64,000 bases of DNA from Chloracidobacterium sp. (GTDB taxonomy: Bacteria; Acidobacteriota; Blastocatellia; Pyrinomonadales; Pyrinomonadaceae). Below are positions 53,424-63,255 of this stretch, one piece after another (position 1 is the first letter of the stretch; each line of letters starts with the position of its first letter). The stretch covers positions 868,001-932,000 of the forward strand of contig JADJJY010000001.1 of assembly GCA_016706275.1 (NCBI GenBank), read 5' to 3'. The notes under the pieces are model-generated. The model was not told the origin of the DNA, searched no databases, and was given only the letters and a program-made list of their open reading frames with translations. The translations under genes and the position numbers were made by a program.

Positions 53424-53933
53424 TCAACTGTAAAATTGCTTGAGTTCGACGTAATTTCGCCATGACTTGTCGAGGTAGGCGAGTTCTTCGTCGGTGAGGT
53501 CCCGTTTGACCTTTGCCGGTGAACCGAGGGCGAGCACTCGCGGCGGGATAATGGTTCCGGGTGAAACGAGCGAACCGGCTCCGATGACCGTCTGTTCGCC
53601 AATTCGGGCATGGTCCATGACGGTCGCACCCATACCGATCAGGCATTGCCGCTCGACATGGCAACCGTGCAGAGTTACACGGTGCCCGACTGTGACCTCT
53701 TCTTCGACGATCGTCGGGCCAAAATCCGAACTGACATGGATCATCGTCATGTCCTGAATATTCGTCCTCGCACCGATGCGGATGTAGCTGACATCACCGC
53801 GAATGACCGAGCCAAACCAAACATTTGCATCCTCAGCGATCTCGACATCACCGATCACAAATACGTCGTCGGCGAGATAGACAGAGTCGTGGATCTTTGG
53901 CGTCGTACCTCTGAAATCTAAAATTGTAGGCAT
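53424..53933 (-). CDS. gamma-class carbonic anhydrase-like protein (YrdA type)
   Basis: 169 residues from the ATG at 53933 (GAGG 8 bases upstream; a TTG at 53948 is in frame but unneeded). A left-handed beta-helix of hexapeptide repeats with VWFGSVIRGDVSYIRIG, NIQDMTMIHVSSD and VTVGHRVTLHGCHV, whose histidines match the zinc site of gamma carbonic anhydrases. Many family members have no proven activity. It begins 4 bases after murJ ends. Confidence 0.9.
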   Translation of the reverse strand: MPTILDFRGTTPKIHDSVYLADDVFVIGDVEIAEDANVWFGSVIRGDVSYIRIGARTNIQDMTMIHVSSDFGPTIVEEEVTVGHRVTLHGCHVERQCLIGMGATVMDHARIGEQTVIGAGSLVSPGTIIPPRVLALGSPAKVKRDLTDEELAYLDKSWRNYVELKQFYS

Positions 53934-53937
53934 ACTT

Positions 53938-55692
53938 TTACCTCGCAAATTTTCGCCTTAGCGTGCCGTAAAGCTTTTCGAGTTCGTGGACGCGCAACAG
54001 CTTGGCGACGATCAGAAACGACAGGCCGCCAATGCCGATCGGAATAAAGGCTTCGGCAAACCGCAGCCAAAATCCGTCATTGCCAAACCGGCCGAGCATA
54101 AAATGATATACAAAATAACAAACCGCCGACAGAACAGCCGACGCGATGGTGATCTTTGCAAACGAGGTGGCGATCGCCCGCCCGTTGAGCCGTTTGATCC
54201 GCCGCCGCATTATGATCGCGAGTGCAAAGAAATTGACCAAAGCGACTATCGAGGTGGCGAGGGCAACGCCGACGTGGCCGTAACCGTAAGGAGTCTCGGG
54301 CGTAACGCCGTAGTGCGAAAATAATTCACGCAGGTAATAGCCGCCGAGAAAATTAACGACGATCGATGCCAGGGCGATTATCATCGGCGTTTTGGCGTCA
54401 TTTAGAGCGTAAAACGCTGGTGACAAGATCTTGATCGCAGCATAGCCCGTCAGGCCGATCGAATAACCGGCAAGAGCGATGGCCGTCATGCTCGTCGCGG
54501 TTGCGTCAAACTTGCCGCGTTCGTAGATGAGGCGAATTATCGGTTCGCCAAGCACGATCAGGCCGCAGGCGGATGGTAGCGTGAGCAGGAATACGAGGTT
54601 CATCGACGACGAGATCGTGTCACGCAGGTCCTTGGTCTTGCCTTCGCTTGCAAGCCGCGACATGACGGGGATCGCAGCGGTCCCGACGGCAACGCCAAAC
54701 AGGCCGATGGGAAACTGCATCAGCCGAAAAGCAAAATTTAGCCAGCCCTGTGCACCGTCTATCTGTGAAACAAAATAGGTGTTTATCAGGACGTTTATCT
54801 GAACGGCGGACGTACCTAAAATGGCCGGTGTCATCAGGGCAATTACCTTTTTAACGCCTTCGTCGGCGAGACTGAGTATGGGCGTAAAGCGAAAGCCGAC
54901 CTTGAAGAGCGACGGTATCTGCATGACTAATTGGGCTCCGCCGCCGATCAGCGTGCCGATCGACATACCGATGATCGCCCAGTGGGAAGGTCCGTCCGGT
55001 ATCGCATTTTTGTCTGCTGATGTCAGCCACCCGCCGCCGCTCAACCAATACGCCAGACCTAAACCAAAAACGATCGAGACGACATTGAAAACGGTCGATG
55101 CTGACGCGGGAACCCCGAAGATCCCTTTGGTGTTGAGCACGCCCATCGCGACCGCCGCGAGTGCGACGAGCAGGATAAAAGGGAACATTATCTGCGTCAG
55201 AGTGGTCGCGAGTGCGATCTTTTCTGGTGAGAAGCCGTCGGCGACGAGTTCGACAAACTGCCGGGAAAATATCATGCCGACGATACAGATAACACTTAAG
55301 ACAACCGCGAGCAGATTAAATATAAGGCTCGCGAGCCGCCAGGCCTCTTTTTCGCCTTTGGTGACCTGGACGTCGGTAAAAACCTTTACGAATGCCGCCG
55401 ACAATGCTCCCTCCGCAAACAGATCGCGGAGCACATTAGGTATGCGAAACGCGACGACATACGCGTCCGTCAAAAATCCCGCACCAAAATACCGTGCAAA
55501 GATCATCTCGCGCACCAAGCCCAAGAGGCGTGAAAACATCACCGCGATCGATACGATACCGGCCGAGCGGGCAACGCTGGTTTGTTTTGTCGCGGCTGGT
55601 TTTTGGTCGATGGGAATGGCTACGTCGGCTGCGGGTTCGGCCAGCGTTTCCGGTAAGTCTGCGGTGGATCGGTTTTGTTCGTTTTCCGTCAT
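53938..55692 (-). CDS. murJ: lipid II flippase MurJ (MviN)
   Basis: 584 residues, about 14 helices, with a polar 40-residue N-terminal extension. MOP-superfamily motifs: VMFSRLLGLVREMIFARYFGAG, FRIPNVLRDLFAEGALSAAFVKVF and QFPIGLFGVAVGTAAIPVMSRLASEG. Moves lipid II across the inner membrane for peptidoglycan synthesis. Confidence 0.95.
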   Translation of the reverse strand: MTENEQNRSTADLPETLAEPAADVAIPIDQKPAATKQTSVARSAGIVSIAVMFSRLLGLVREMIFARYFGAGFLTDAYVVAFRIPNVLRDLFAEGALSAAFVKVFTDVQVTKGEKEAWRLASLIFNLLAVVLSVICIVGMIFSRQFVELVADGFSPEKIALATTLTQIMFPFILLVALAAVAMGVLNTKGIFGVPASASTVFNVVSIVFGLGLAYWLSGGGWLTSADKNAIPDGPSHWAIIGMSIGTLIGGGAQLVMQIPSLFKVGFRFTPILSLADEGVKKVIALMTPAILGTSAVQINVLINTYFVSQIDGAQGWLNFAFRLMQFPIGLFGVAVGTAAIPVMSRLASEGKTKDLRDTISSSMNLVFLLTLPSACGLIVLGEPIIRLIYERGKFDATATSMTAIALAGYSIGLTGYAAIKILSPAFYALNDAKTPMIIALASIVVNFLGGYYLRELFSHYGVTPETPYGYGHVGVALATSIVALVNFFALAIIMRRRIKRLNGRAIATSFAKITIASAVLSAVCYFVYHFMLGRFGNDGFWLRFAEAFIPIGIGGLSFLIVAKLLRVHELEKLYGTLRRKFAR

Positions 55693-55742
55693 CTGCGGTG
55701 CGGAGAAATGCTTAGATCAGCCGGAATTATCTCACGAGTGCA

Positions 55743-55775
55743 GAAAAGAAAAAAGGAAGCATTTGAAATGCTCCC
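55743..55775 (-). terminator. Rho-independent terminator of dacB
   Basis: On the minus strand GGGAGCATTT-C-AAATGCTTCC forms a stem directly followed by TTTTTTCTTTTC. It begins 28 bases after the dacB stop. Confidence 0.85.
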
Positions 55776-55802
55776 TTTGAAAGTGGGTGATCTTGTTTGG
55801 CA

Positions 55803-57203
55803 TTATTCGTTGCCATACCTGCTGGGTCCGGCAGGATAGCTGATCTTAGTACGTGCAAGCCGTGTCTCAAGCGGCAGAGCGTTGTAGGTCATCGGGGCTG
55901 CACCGCCAAACTGTCCCTGGACGAGCGATACAAAATTGTTTTGGAACGCACGAAACTTAGCGACACCGCCGCGTTGGTTAAAAATCACAAACAGATACCG
56001 TCCGTTACGTGTATTGATCTCACCCGCCAGAGCACTGACGCCGCCGTCGGTGTTAGGTAGCGTGCCGGTCTTTCCGACCACGCTGCCAACAGCAAAATCC
56101 GAGTCAAAGCGGTTCTCAAGCGTGCCTTTGTCGATACCGGCGACGGGCATAATGTCTGCAAACGTCATCTTGTAACGTGCCAGGTCGTCTCGTAAAACGT
56201 GAAGTAGACGCATCATCGCATTTGGCGTGACGCGGTTATAGCCAAGCCCGCTTGAGGTCTGGAGCGAAAATTCGTTTGGCGGTATCCCAGCATTTAATTG
56301 CACGATGCGTGCCACGGCAAAAGCACCACCGAGCATATCGCCGAGACGCTCGGAAAGAAAATTGTTCGAATAGCACATCGTGACCTTTACGATCTCGCGT
56401 AGCGGCGCCGATTCATGCGTGAAAAGGAGCTGCAAGCTGCTCGGTATGCCCTGAACATAAACTCCGCCCGTGAACGAAACACTAGGGTTCCCTATGACTT
56501 GGCCGGAACGTCCCGAATAGGCAAGAAAGTTGAGCCAGTTACGGGTTGCCGCGGCCGAACGTTTTGAGGCGTCCAGCGCCGCAAACAGCGCGTTTGCCGA
56601 TGCGACCGATGAGCCCGAATAATACATTGCAAAATTATCGGTCACGATCAGATCGCCGGTCACCGTTCGGATGCCCATCTTATTCAGCTCATGTGCAATA
56701 GAAACGCCATGCTCGGCACCAAACATCGGGTCTTTGCCCGACACATACAAATTGCCGTTAAGCGTGCCCGTCGTGCGGTCGATCGCACCGTCGGTGTAGA
56801 CGCTCGTCATAAATCGAAATTCGGGGCCAAATGTTTTGAGAACCGCATAGGATGTCGCAATTTTAACGTTTGACGCAGGGTTAAATAGCATTCCGGGATT
56901 GCTCTCGGCGACGACATTGCCGTTGAGCGACTCGACCAAAACTCCGGAGTAGCCCGGTATGGACACCTCGGCCAATGCCGGGAACAGCGTACGAATGCCG
57001 CTCGACGATGGGATCGGCATCGCACTACCCGTCTTTTGCACCAGCGGCGTCGATGTTGGCTGTGGCGAATAGGTATTTGTCTGGACCTTGATGTCTTGCA
57101 AAAGCGGCGGCGGCGAGCCTTGGCTAAAACTGACAACGGACATCGCGGCCGTAATGACAGCGACAAATAACCAACTAGCTGTTTTTGTTTTTGATCTGAT
57201 CAT
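55803..57203 (-). CDS. dacB: D-alanyl-D-alanine carboxypeptidase/endopeptidase (PBP4, S13 family)
   Basis: 466-residue exported penicillin-binding protein. Signal peptide about 1-29; a Pro/Thr-rich linker (about 30-65) precedes the enzyme. Catalytic motifs: NPASNVKIAT (S-x-x-K), YSNNFLSERLGDM (S-x-N) and VVGKTGTLPNTDG (KTG). The usual large S13 insert between motifs 1 and 2 is present in reduced form. Cleaves the terminal D-Ala and peptide cross-links of the wall. Confidence 0.93.
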   Translation of the reverse strand: MIRSKTKTASWLFVAVITAAMSVVSFSQGSPPPLLQDIKVQTNTYSPQPTSTPLVQKTGSAMPIPSSSGIRTLFPALAEVSIPGYSGVLVESLNGNVVAESNPGMLFNPASNVKIATSYAVLKTFGPEFRFMTSVYTDGAIDRTTGTLNGNLYVSGKDPMFGAEHGVSIAHELNKMGIRTVTGDLIVTDNFAMYYSGSSVASANALFAALDASKRSAAATRNWLNFLAYSGRSGQVIGNPSVSFTGGVYVQGIPSSLQLLFTHESAPLREIVKVTMCYSNNFLSERLGDMLGGAFAVARIVQLNAGIPPNEFSLQTSSGLGYNRVTPNAMMRLLHVLRDDLARYKMTFADIMPVAGIDKGTLENRFDSDFAVGSVVGKTGTLPNTDGGVSALAGEINTRNGRYLFVIFNQRGGVAKFRAFQNNFVSLVQGQFGGAAPMTYNALPLETRLARTKISYPAGPSRYGNE

Positions 57204-57380
57204 CGGTCGGATTGCTTGGTGGATCTTGCGAATAAGCTTTCGGGGCGTGGAAAGCTTTGCCGTTACTAATATAACATGTTCGGCCGTCGAATTGCTCCTA
57301 ATTTTTGCGTGTGGCCCGCAACAGCCAGCAAATACGGCACGTATCTATGATGAAAGCGCGGGCAAAACACGATGCCTGCG

Positions 57381-57453
57381 ATTCGAATTGCTTATAGTAG
57401 CAATTCGAATTAGTTATACCATATTAGGCATAAAAATACCAAGGTATTTTTAT
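57381..57453. repeat. two adjacent perfect 11-bp inverted repeats
   Basis: First: ATTCGAATTGC (57381-57391) and GCAATTCGAAT (57400-57410). Second: ATAAAAATACC (57430-57440) and GGTATTTTTAT (57443-57453). They lie in the 275-base gap between the radical SAM gene stop and the dacB start, which holds no gene. Terminator, operator or small-element ends are all possible. Confidence 0.6.
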
Positions 57454-57478
57454 CGGGGATGAGCGGTCTTGATGCGGA

Positions 57479-59035
57479 CTATTGGTTTGTCTGTACCGTC
57501 TGGACCTCAAGACGTTTGCGTCTGCGGAACTGACGCCAAGTGGTGATACCTTCACGCGAGAGGCTCAGTATCGACCTGCGGTTATCGAATATCAGTTTGA
57601 GCCACGCCCTTTTGCCCATCTGAGGGAAATAGATGCCGCGGAAAAAGAGCCTTGCGACGAGATGGCTGACACGCGTGTCGATGGGGGCGTGGCGGATCGA
57701 GTTTATCGCTTCGAAATTACGCTCAGGGCTGTATGAGCGCGACCAAGCGGCAAATGTCTCATCTTTTGCATCTTCGATCGTCATCTTGAGCGGATTGTGT
57801 GCCATGACGAAAGGAGCAAAATCGAGCCAGTGTTTTGGACGGTCGAGTCGGCCGGCTTTTTCGAGACGGTCATATAATGGCGTCGCGGGAAACGGCGTCA
57901 ACTGGCCGAATACCGGCAGCCCGGGTGCCCAAGTCTCGATCTCGTCAACCGTGCGGTTGGCGACACCGACCGTGTCATTGTCCATCCCGACGATAAACGA
58001 AGTGATGGCGTAGATATTTCTGCGGGCGAGCCCCTCGAGCACAGCTTGATAATTTGCGGGCTTGGAAAACGTTTTGTTGACATCGGCCATGTTTACCGGA
58101 TCTATTGATTCCATACCGATAAATATCCACCGGGCACCTGCATCGGCAATGAGATCGACGAGTTCCTCGTCGGCAAGCAGATTGGCGCTGATTTGTGCCA
58201 CCCACGGCAAAATCGCACCCGCGGCGATCATATCGCGGAGCAGCGATTTGAGCCGCTTTTTATTGATCGCGAGATTGTCGTCGATAAAGAAAACAGCGAT
58301 CTGGCCTTTTTCTTTTTTGGCGCGAGCCTTTAAGCGGAGCAGTTCTTCGATCACACTTTCGTTCGACCGAAAACGGATCGAATCACCAAAAAATCCTGTG
58401 ACGGTGCAAAATTCGCAGCCGTACGGGCATCCGCGTCCCGTCTCGATCGGCACAACGAAAAATTTGCCCCAGCCCTCGCCAAATTTTGACATTACAGGCT
58501 GAAAAATTTTCGGCACGAGGCTAAATTGGTCGAGATCGAGCGTTTCCCAGGGGATGTGCGGATAAGGCTGTAGATTTGGTTTTTTGTCGTTACCCTTAGG
58601 ATCGACCTCGGGCATATAGACGTCTTTGAGCTCGCCGCGGGCGGCGTCGGCGACCATCAACGGCCACGTCTCATCGGCTTCGCCCAATGCAATTGCGTCA
58701 GCGTGTCTTGGGCCCCCATCGCGGCCAAGTGCTTCGTCGGGGCACTCGGTAACGTGCGGCCCGCCCATGACGACCTTAAACCCGGCTTCGCGTAAACTGT
58801 CTGCCACTAGATAAGCGCGGGCGACCATACGGGTCATTGCCCCGATTCCGATCAGGCCGATGTCGTTGTCTTTGCAAAACTGGACGAGTTCAGGGCGGGT
58901 CATTGCTTTCGCATTGCCATCTATCAAGATCACCTCGTGCTCGGGCGGCGTCAGGGCCTGGAGCAAAAACATCCAAAGGTGCGGCATAAAATTCCGCGTG
59001 ATCCCGTTGTCCGGGTTGTAAAGCAATATCTTCAT
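57479..59035 (-). CDS. B12-binding-domain radical SAM protein
   Basis: 518 residues. N-terminal cobalamin-binding-like Rossmann domain (about 1-150, with MGGPHVTECPDEAL), then radical SAM motif CPYGCEFC (about 203-210), then a long C-terminal region (about 400-510) ending in basic residues. Resembles BchE/HpnP-type methylases or cyclases; the substrate cannot be named. It stands alone on the minus strand. Confidence 0.9.
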   Translation of the reverse strand: MKILLYNPDNGITRNFMPHLWMFLLQALTPPEHEVILIDGNAKAMTRPELVQFCKDNDIGLIGIGAMTRMVARAYLVADSLREAGFKVVMGGPHVTECPDEALGRDGGPRHADAIALGEADETWPLMVADAARGELKDVYMPEVDPKGNDKKPNLQPYPHIPWETLDLDQFSLVPKIFQPVMSKFGEGWGKFFVVPIETGRGCPYGCEFCTVTGFFGDSIRFRSNESVIEELLRLKARAKKEKGQIAVFFIDDNLAINKKRLKSLLRDMIAAGAILPWVAQISANLLADEELVDLIADAGARWIFIGMESIDPVNMADVNKTFSKPANYQAVLEGLARRNIYAITSFIVGMDNDTVGVANRTVDEIETWAPGLPVFGQLTPFPATPLYDRLEKAGRLDRPKHWLDFAPFVMAHNPLKMTIEDAKDETFAAWSRSYSPERNFEAINSIRHAPIDTRVSHLVARLFFRGIYFPQMGKRAWLKLIFDNRRSILSLSREGITTWRQFRRRKRLEVQTVQTNQ

Positions 59036-59362
59036 AGTCTTCCTTCTGGTTCTAAGCCCCTAGCTTACATAAATTAGAGTTGGAAACCGAATAGCAACTC
59101 TATGTCGATATTGTGCAGGCGAACCCCTTAAGCCCGGCCATTTTTAGCACAAATCTCGTCAAAAACACTTAGTTCCAGAAAATAGGACAGCGTGGGAAAT
59201 TTTAAGTGATACCTTGTGAAGGTTCAAGAAGTGAATTTACAAACTGAAAACTAAAACGCGATTTCTTGTGTGTTGATAATAACACGATATGTGCGTTACC
59301 GCACAGATATTTTCACTACTATTACACGCAGTCTTTATAATCACACTTTTCCGACTGAATAA
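59036..59362. other. 327-base intergenic region without a gene
   Basis: AT-rich, no convincing reading frame. A 6-bp stem TGTGCG-TTAC-CGCACA (59290-59305) lies about 60 bases past the SDR stop on the minus strand and may be its terminator. The promoter of the radical SAM gene should also be here; I see no clear -35/-10 pair. Confidence 0.5.
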
Positions 59363-60172
59363 CTATCTTAGAATTATCTTTCTGATAATCGAAAAGAAAA
59401 CGCTTTCGGGTAAAAGGCGGCGCAATTTTAATATTCCTTTAGTGTTGACGCCGTACCTGAGCTTCGTTGAGCCGTCGTTCACTGAGTCATATATTGTCTG
59501 TGCGACCACAGTGCCGTCCGGAGCCTCTTCGCCAGCCTTTTGCATGTTTTGCATTGCGCGCGATGTATATGCGTCGTACGCGGTCAAACCCTCTTTGCTC
59601 GTGATGTCCTGCGAACGGGCGTAAAAATCAGTCTTTATCGGTCCGGGCTCAATGATCTTGACATGAATGTTGAATGGTGTGAGTTCGTATTGAAGCGATT
59701 CGGAGAAACCTTCGACGGCCCATTTCGTGGCGTGATATAGACTATAAAACGGAAACGCCATCCTACCCCCGACCGAAGCAACATTGACTATGTGGCCGCT
59801 TTTTTGCTGACGAAAAATGGGTATGATCTCGCGGCAGACATTCATAAGACCAAAAACGTTGGTTTCGAACTGCTTTTCGATCTGTTCTTGTGACGCCGCT
59901 TCGAAAGGGCCGATCAGGCCATAGCCTGCGTTATTTACAACCGCGTCGATGCGGCCAAATTTTTCGAGAGTGGTTGCGATCGCCGATCTGATCGAATCGA
60001 CGTCCGTTACGTCCAGCCGAAAACATTCGACATCGACGATACGCTGCAACTCCTCTGCCTTTTCGGGGGCGCGCATGGTTGCGGCGACTTTCCAATTTTT
60101 TGTTTGAAACAGCTTTGCAGTATGCAAGCCGATGCCGCTTGACGCACCGGTGATAAGGACGACTTTGTTCAT
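59363..60172 (-). CDS. short-chain dehydrogenase/reductase
   Basis: 269 residues. Cofactor motif TGASSGIGLHTA (about 8-19), NNAGYGLIG, and catalytic Ser-Tyr-Lys with YSLYHATKWAVEGFSESL (Y-x3-K). A long C-terminal extension suits the classical retinol-dehydrogenase-like SDR group. NAD(P)-dependent oxidoreductase of unknown substrate. Confidence 0.92.
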   Translation of the reverse strand: MNKVVLITGASSGIGLHTAKLFQTKNWKVAATMRAPEKAEELQRIVDVECFRLDVTDVDSIRSAIATTLEKFGRIDAVVNNAGYGLIGPFEAASQEQIEKQFETNVFGLMNVCREIIPIFRQQKSGHIVNVASVGGRMAFPFYSLYHATKWAVEGFSESLQYELTPFNIHVKIIEPGPIKTDFYARSQDITSKEGLTAYDAYTSRAMQNMQKAGEEAPDGTVVAQTIYDSVNDGSTKLRYGVNTKGILKLRRLLPESVFFSIIRKIILR

Positions 60173-60208
60173 GCGGGTAATTTACCACAGCAATGATAAA
60201 ATCCGAAT

Positions 60209-61462
60209 ATGAAGTTTCTTCATATCGCAGATGTGCATCTCGGGTGTACGCGGTATCAATTGCCGGAGAGTCCGCGTGATTTTTTTGAGGCCTGGATCGA
60301 TGTGCTGCAGCGTTACGGCATCGACGAAAAGGTCGATTTTGTCATCATGTGCGGCGATTTTTTTCACAAACGCTCGGTCCCGCCCGAGACGATGAACTAC
60401 GCCGTCCAAGGCCTGACGATGATGCGTGAGGCAGGAATTCCGGTCGTCTCGATCGAGGGCAATCACGATCAAAAGCACACTGATAACGAATTTAGCTGGC
60501 TGCGTTCGCTGTCGAGTTGGGGCCTGGTCAAGCTGCTTGAGCCCGTCACGGTCGACGGCAAAATGATCTGCGAACCGTGGGACGAGACGTCTAAGAAAGG
60601 TAGCTATATCGACATCGGACGGGCGCGAATATTTGGCTCGGACTGGTACGGAGCATCCGGCAACTGGGCGATACCGATGCTCACCGAGGCGATCAAAGAG
60701 ACTCGTCGCGACGGGGCATTTCACATCCTGATGCTCCACACCGACGTCGAGGGTCACCAGATGCATCCGATCCCGGCTCTGTCGCTGGCTGCGTTAAAAG
60801 AGCTAAAATCTGCGGTCGAATACGTCGGGCTCGGCCACACGCATAAGCATTACGAGATCGACAATTGGGCATTCAACCCCGGCTCGATCGAGATAACAAA
60901 TATCAGTGAGTTTCGCGAAACTCGCGGGGCATTTGTCGTCGAAGTCGATGACGATAATGTCGTTAACGCACGACACGTTGAGGACTATCACCACCGTCCG
61001 TTCCAGCAATTAGCGTTTCAGGTGAGCGGATATTCCGATGCCAAAGACATCACCATCGACTTGTTAGATCAGGTCAAGCGTGAGGCCCGCGTTGCCGAGG
61101 ACGGCAAGCCGCAGCCGATCATTGAGATCGCCCTGCGGGGGCAGCTTGGGTTTCCCAATTCGCTGATCGAGATGCAGAAGATCCGCGACGAGGTCAGAGC
61201 GATGACCGGTGCCCTGCATGTGCGGATAAAAAATCACACCGTCCCGGCGGAGTATTTAGACACGCTCGACGAGCCGGACGACACAGGCCGCGAAAAGCTC
61301 GAACGCCGTGTGATCGATGACCTTGTCTTTCGCGATAACCGTTTTAAGACGCGGATCGAAGACATTTCCGATGCCGTAATCGGTGCCAAACGTATGGCGC
61401 TCGGCGACGAACCGGCGGAAAAGATTGCTGATTTTATTGCTTTGAAACTGGCCGCCCGCTAA
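60209..61462 (+). CDS. sbcD: SbcD/Mre11-type DNA-repair metallophosphoesterase
   Basis: 417 residues. Phosphoesterase motifs: FLHIADVHLG (D-x-H, 3-12), MCGDFFHKRSV (GD), EGNHDQKH (GNHD), MLHTDVEGH and GLGHTHKHYEI (GHTH). A C-terminal capping domain follows. No sbcC gene adjoins it here, so the ATPase partner must be elsewhere or the protein works alone. Confidence 0.88.
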   Translation: MKFLHIADVHLGCTRYQLPESPRDFFEAWIDVLQRYGIDEKVDFVIMCGDFFHKRSVPPETMNYAVQGLTMMREAGIPVVSIEGNHDQKHTDNEFSWLRSLSSWGLVKLLEPVTVDGKMICEPWDETSKKGSYIDIGRARIFGSDWYGASGNWAIPMLTEAIKETRRDGAFHILMLHTDVEGHQMHPIPALSLAALKELKSAVEYVGLGHTHKHYEIDNWAFNPGSIEITNISEFRETRGAFVVEVDDDNVVNARHVEDYHHRPFQQLAFQVSGYSDAKDITIDLLDQVKREARVAEDGKPQPIIEIALRGQLGFPNSLIEMQKIRDEVRAMTGALHVRIKNHTVPAEYLDTLDEPDDTGREKLERRVIDDLVFRDNRFKTRIEDISDAVIGAKRMALGDEPAEKIADFIALKLAAR

Positions 61463-61472
61463 CGCAGAAGTT

Positions 61473-62171
61473 ATGTCCGAAATACTAGAAAAATTTAGCG
61501 GCATTAAACATTTGCCGATCTTTCCGCTGCCTCTTGTCATGGTGCCCGGCGAGCTCGTGCCGCTGCATATTTTTGAAGAGCGGTATCGCAAGATGCTGCG
61601 TGACGTTGAGGCCGGAGATGGTTTTTTTGGACTCAGTTTTTTTGAACCTTCCGATGATCTGTTAGAAGCCCCGGCAGCCGGTTCGGTCGGATGCGTCGCT
61701 GAGCTCCGCGAATCCGAACTAATGCCCGACGGACGCTCAAACATACTTACGCTTGGAATAGTCCGCTATCGTCTGATCGATCTTATCGATGCTGGCGAAC
61801 CTTATCTGGTTGGTGACCTTGAGTTTTTTGAGGACGAAACAGAAAGTGAATCTGAGCTTGAGATGATCGCGGACGAGGTTTTTGCGTTGTTCGAACGAAT
61901 GGCAAAAGCGGCGTTCAAAATGAGCGGCGGCCGCGGCGACGCTCCGGAGATCTTGCGTACAAACCCCGAAGCTCTATCTTTTCTGATCACTGCCGCTCTC
62001 AATTTCGATAACGAAAAGAAATACGATCTGCTGAAAATGCCCTCGACCATCGAAAGGCTTGCCGTACTAAAAACCGTCCTAACTCGAGCCGTCACACCGA
62101 TGGAAGAAAGTGCGGAAATCCACATCGTTTCTCATACGAACGGACACTCTAAGAAGAAACTTGATCTTTAG
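61473..62171 (+). CDS. LON-substrate-binding-domain protein
   Basis: 232 residues covering the N-terminal substrate-binding domain of Lon without ATPase or protease: LPIFPLPLVMVPGELVPLHIFEERYRKMLRD (about 14-44) is the signature. It lies 10 bases after sbcD. Stand-alone domain proteins of this kind have no agreed function. Confidence 0.88.
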   Translation: MSEILEKFSGIKHLPIFPLPLVMVPGELVPLHIFEERYRKMLRDVEAGDGFFGLSFFEPSDDLLEAPAAGSVGCVAELRESELMPDGRSNILTLGIVRYRLIDLIDAGEPYLVGDLEFFEDETESESELEMIADEVFALFERMAKAAFKMSGGRGDAPEILRTNPEALSFLITAALNFDNEKKYDLLKMPSTIERLAVLKTVLTRAVTPMEESAEIHIVSHTNGHSKKKLDL

Positions 62172-63130
62172 TTGGTTAGAGAATTCCTGAAAAAATCGAT
62201 CAGCCGCTGGTCGTACGCTTCGGATTGCTCCATTGAAGCGTTCGTGATGCTATATCCTGACGGGCTGAGGTCGAGTTTGTTCTCGAATTTGTTGCTGACC
62301 GGAAAGCATTTCGCGAGCTTTGAGGTCGAGTCTTGAAAATCCTGTGCATCGACGCCGGCGAGTAGCATGATGTTTCGATTCTCAATACTGCGGGCTGTGT
62401 CACAGGCAGGTTCGCGTTTGTAGCAACCGTCAAAAAAGTAAAAACGCGTGCCGAGTTTTGCGAGCTTGGCGGTCGCAAAACTGGCGAACGGATACCGTTT
62501 ATCAACCGCCGCCGTCAAGAGCCCATCCGAATCCTGCGGGACGGAATCGAGTGCGATGGCTTTGATCGTCTGATCTTTTGAAGCGAGCGATATCGCCACC
62601 AATGCTCCCATTTCAACTCCGAAAATTCCGATATTTTTACCCACAAGTCCGATCTGATTTTGATTCTTAAGATTTTTTAGATACTCGACAGCCGACGCTG
62701 CATCCTCTGCCTCGCAGCCGCCAAACGAAGCATTTTGCACCGTCGGGTTTTCACCGTGGGCTCTTAGGTCAGGCATTAAAACGGTGAAATTAGTTGATTC
62801 GTTGAGTTTCACGCCGAGGTTGAGTACGTGCGAGCGGTCGGCTCCGTATTTGTGATACAGGATCACCGCCGGGGCATTATCGCTGCCGCGCAGCAGCCAT
62901 CCGCGTGACGAACTGCCGTCCTTGTTCGACCAAGATTCTTCGGTCACCTGAGCGGCGCGGCTGCTAAGCTGGCCGTATTTGTCGGGCGTGACCAAGTAGC
63001 GCGTTTTTAGCGGGCGGGCGGTCGAATAGACCAGAAATATTGCACTGCCGGCGATGGCAACAACGATCAGCAACAGGGCCGGCAGCAGCAAACGGGCGAT
63101 ACTCTTAAAAAGTCGGGTGGAATTAGCCAT
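62168..63130 (-). CDS. alpha/beta-hydrolase-fold protein, nucleophile replaced
   Basis: 320 residues with an N-terminal membrane anchor (about 13-33). The fold is recognisable (PAVILYHKYGADRSHVLNLGV; DLRAHGENPTV; AVEYLKNLKN; IKAIALDSVPQDSDG), but the nucleophile elbow reads IGIFGVEMGALVA, with Glu where G-x-S-x-G has Ser, and no His-containing motif appears before the last helix. So it is probably not a working esterase. Its stop overlaps the neighbouring + strand gene by 4 bases. Confidence 0.8.
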   Translation of the reverse strand: MANSTRLFKSIARLLLPALLLIVVAIAGSAIFLVYSTARPLKTRYLVTPDKYGQLSSRAAQVTEESWSNKDGSSSRGWLLRGSDNAPAVILYHKYGADRSHVLNLGVKLNESTNFTVLMPDLRAHGENPTVQNASFGGCEAEDAASAVEYLKNLKNQNQIGLVGKNIGIFGVEMGALVAISLASKDQTIKAIALDSVPQDSDGLLTAAVDKRYPFASFATAKLAKLGTRFYFFDGCYKREPACDTARSIENRNIMLLAGVDAQDFQDSTSKLAKCFPVSNKFENKLDLSPSGYSITNASMEQSEAYDQRLIDFFRNSLTN

Positions 63131-63255
63131 AGCGGTCGATTTATCGGCAGAAATTTGCCGTTTCGGGCATCAAAAGATGGGATAAGAAAGCCGAAAAGTA
63201 AAGGCTTTCGGATAGACACCATAAATGTTACCATAAACGCCGTTATTAAAGGAAG

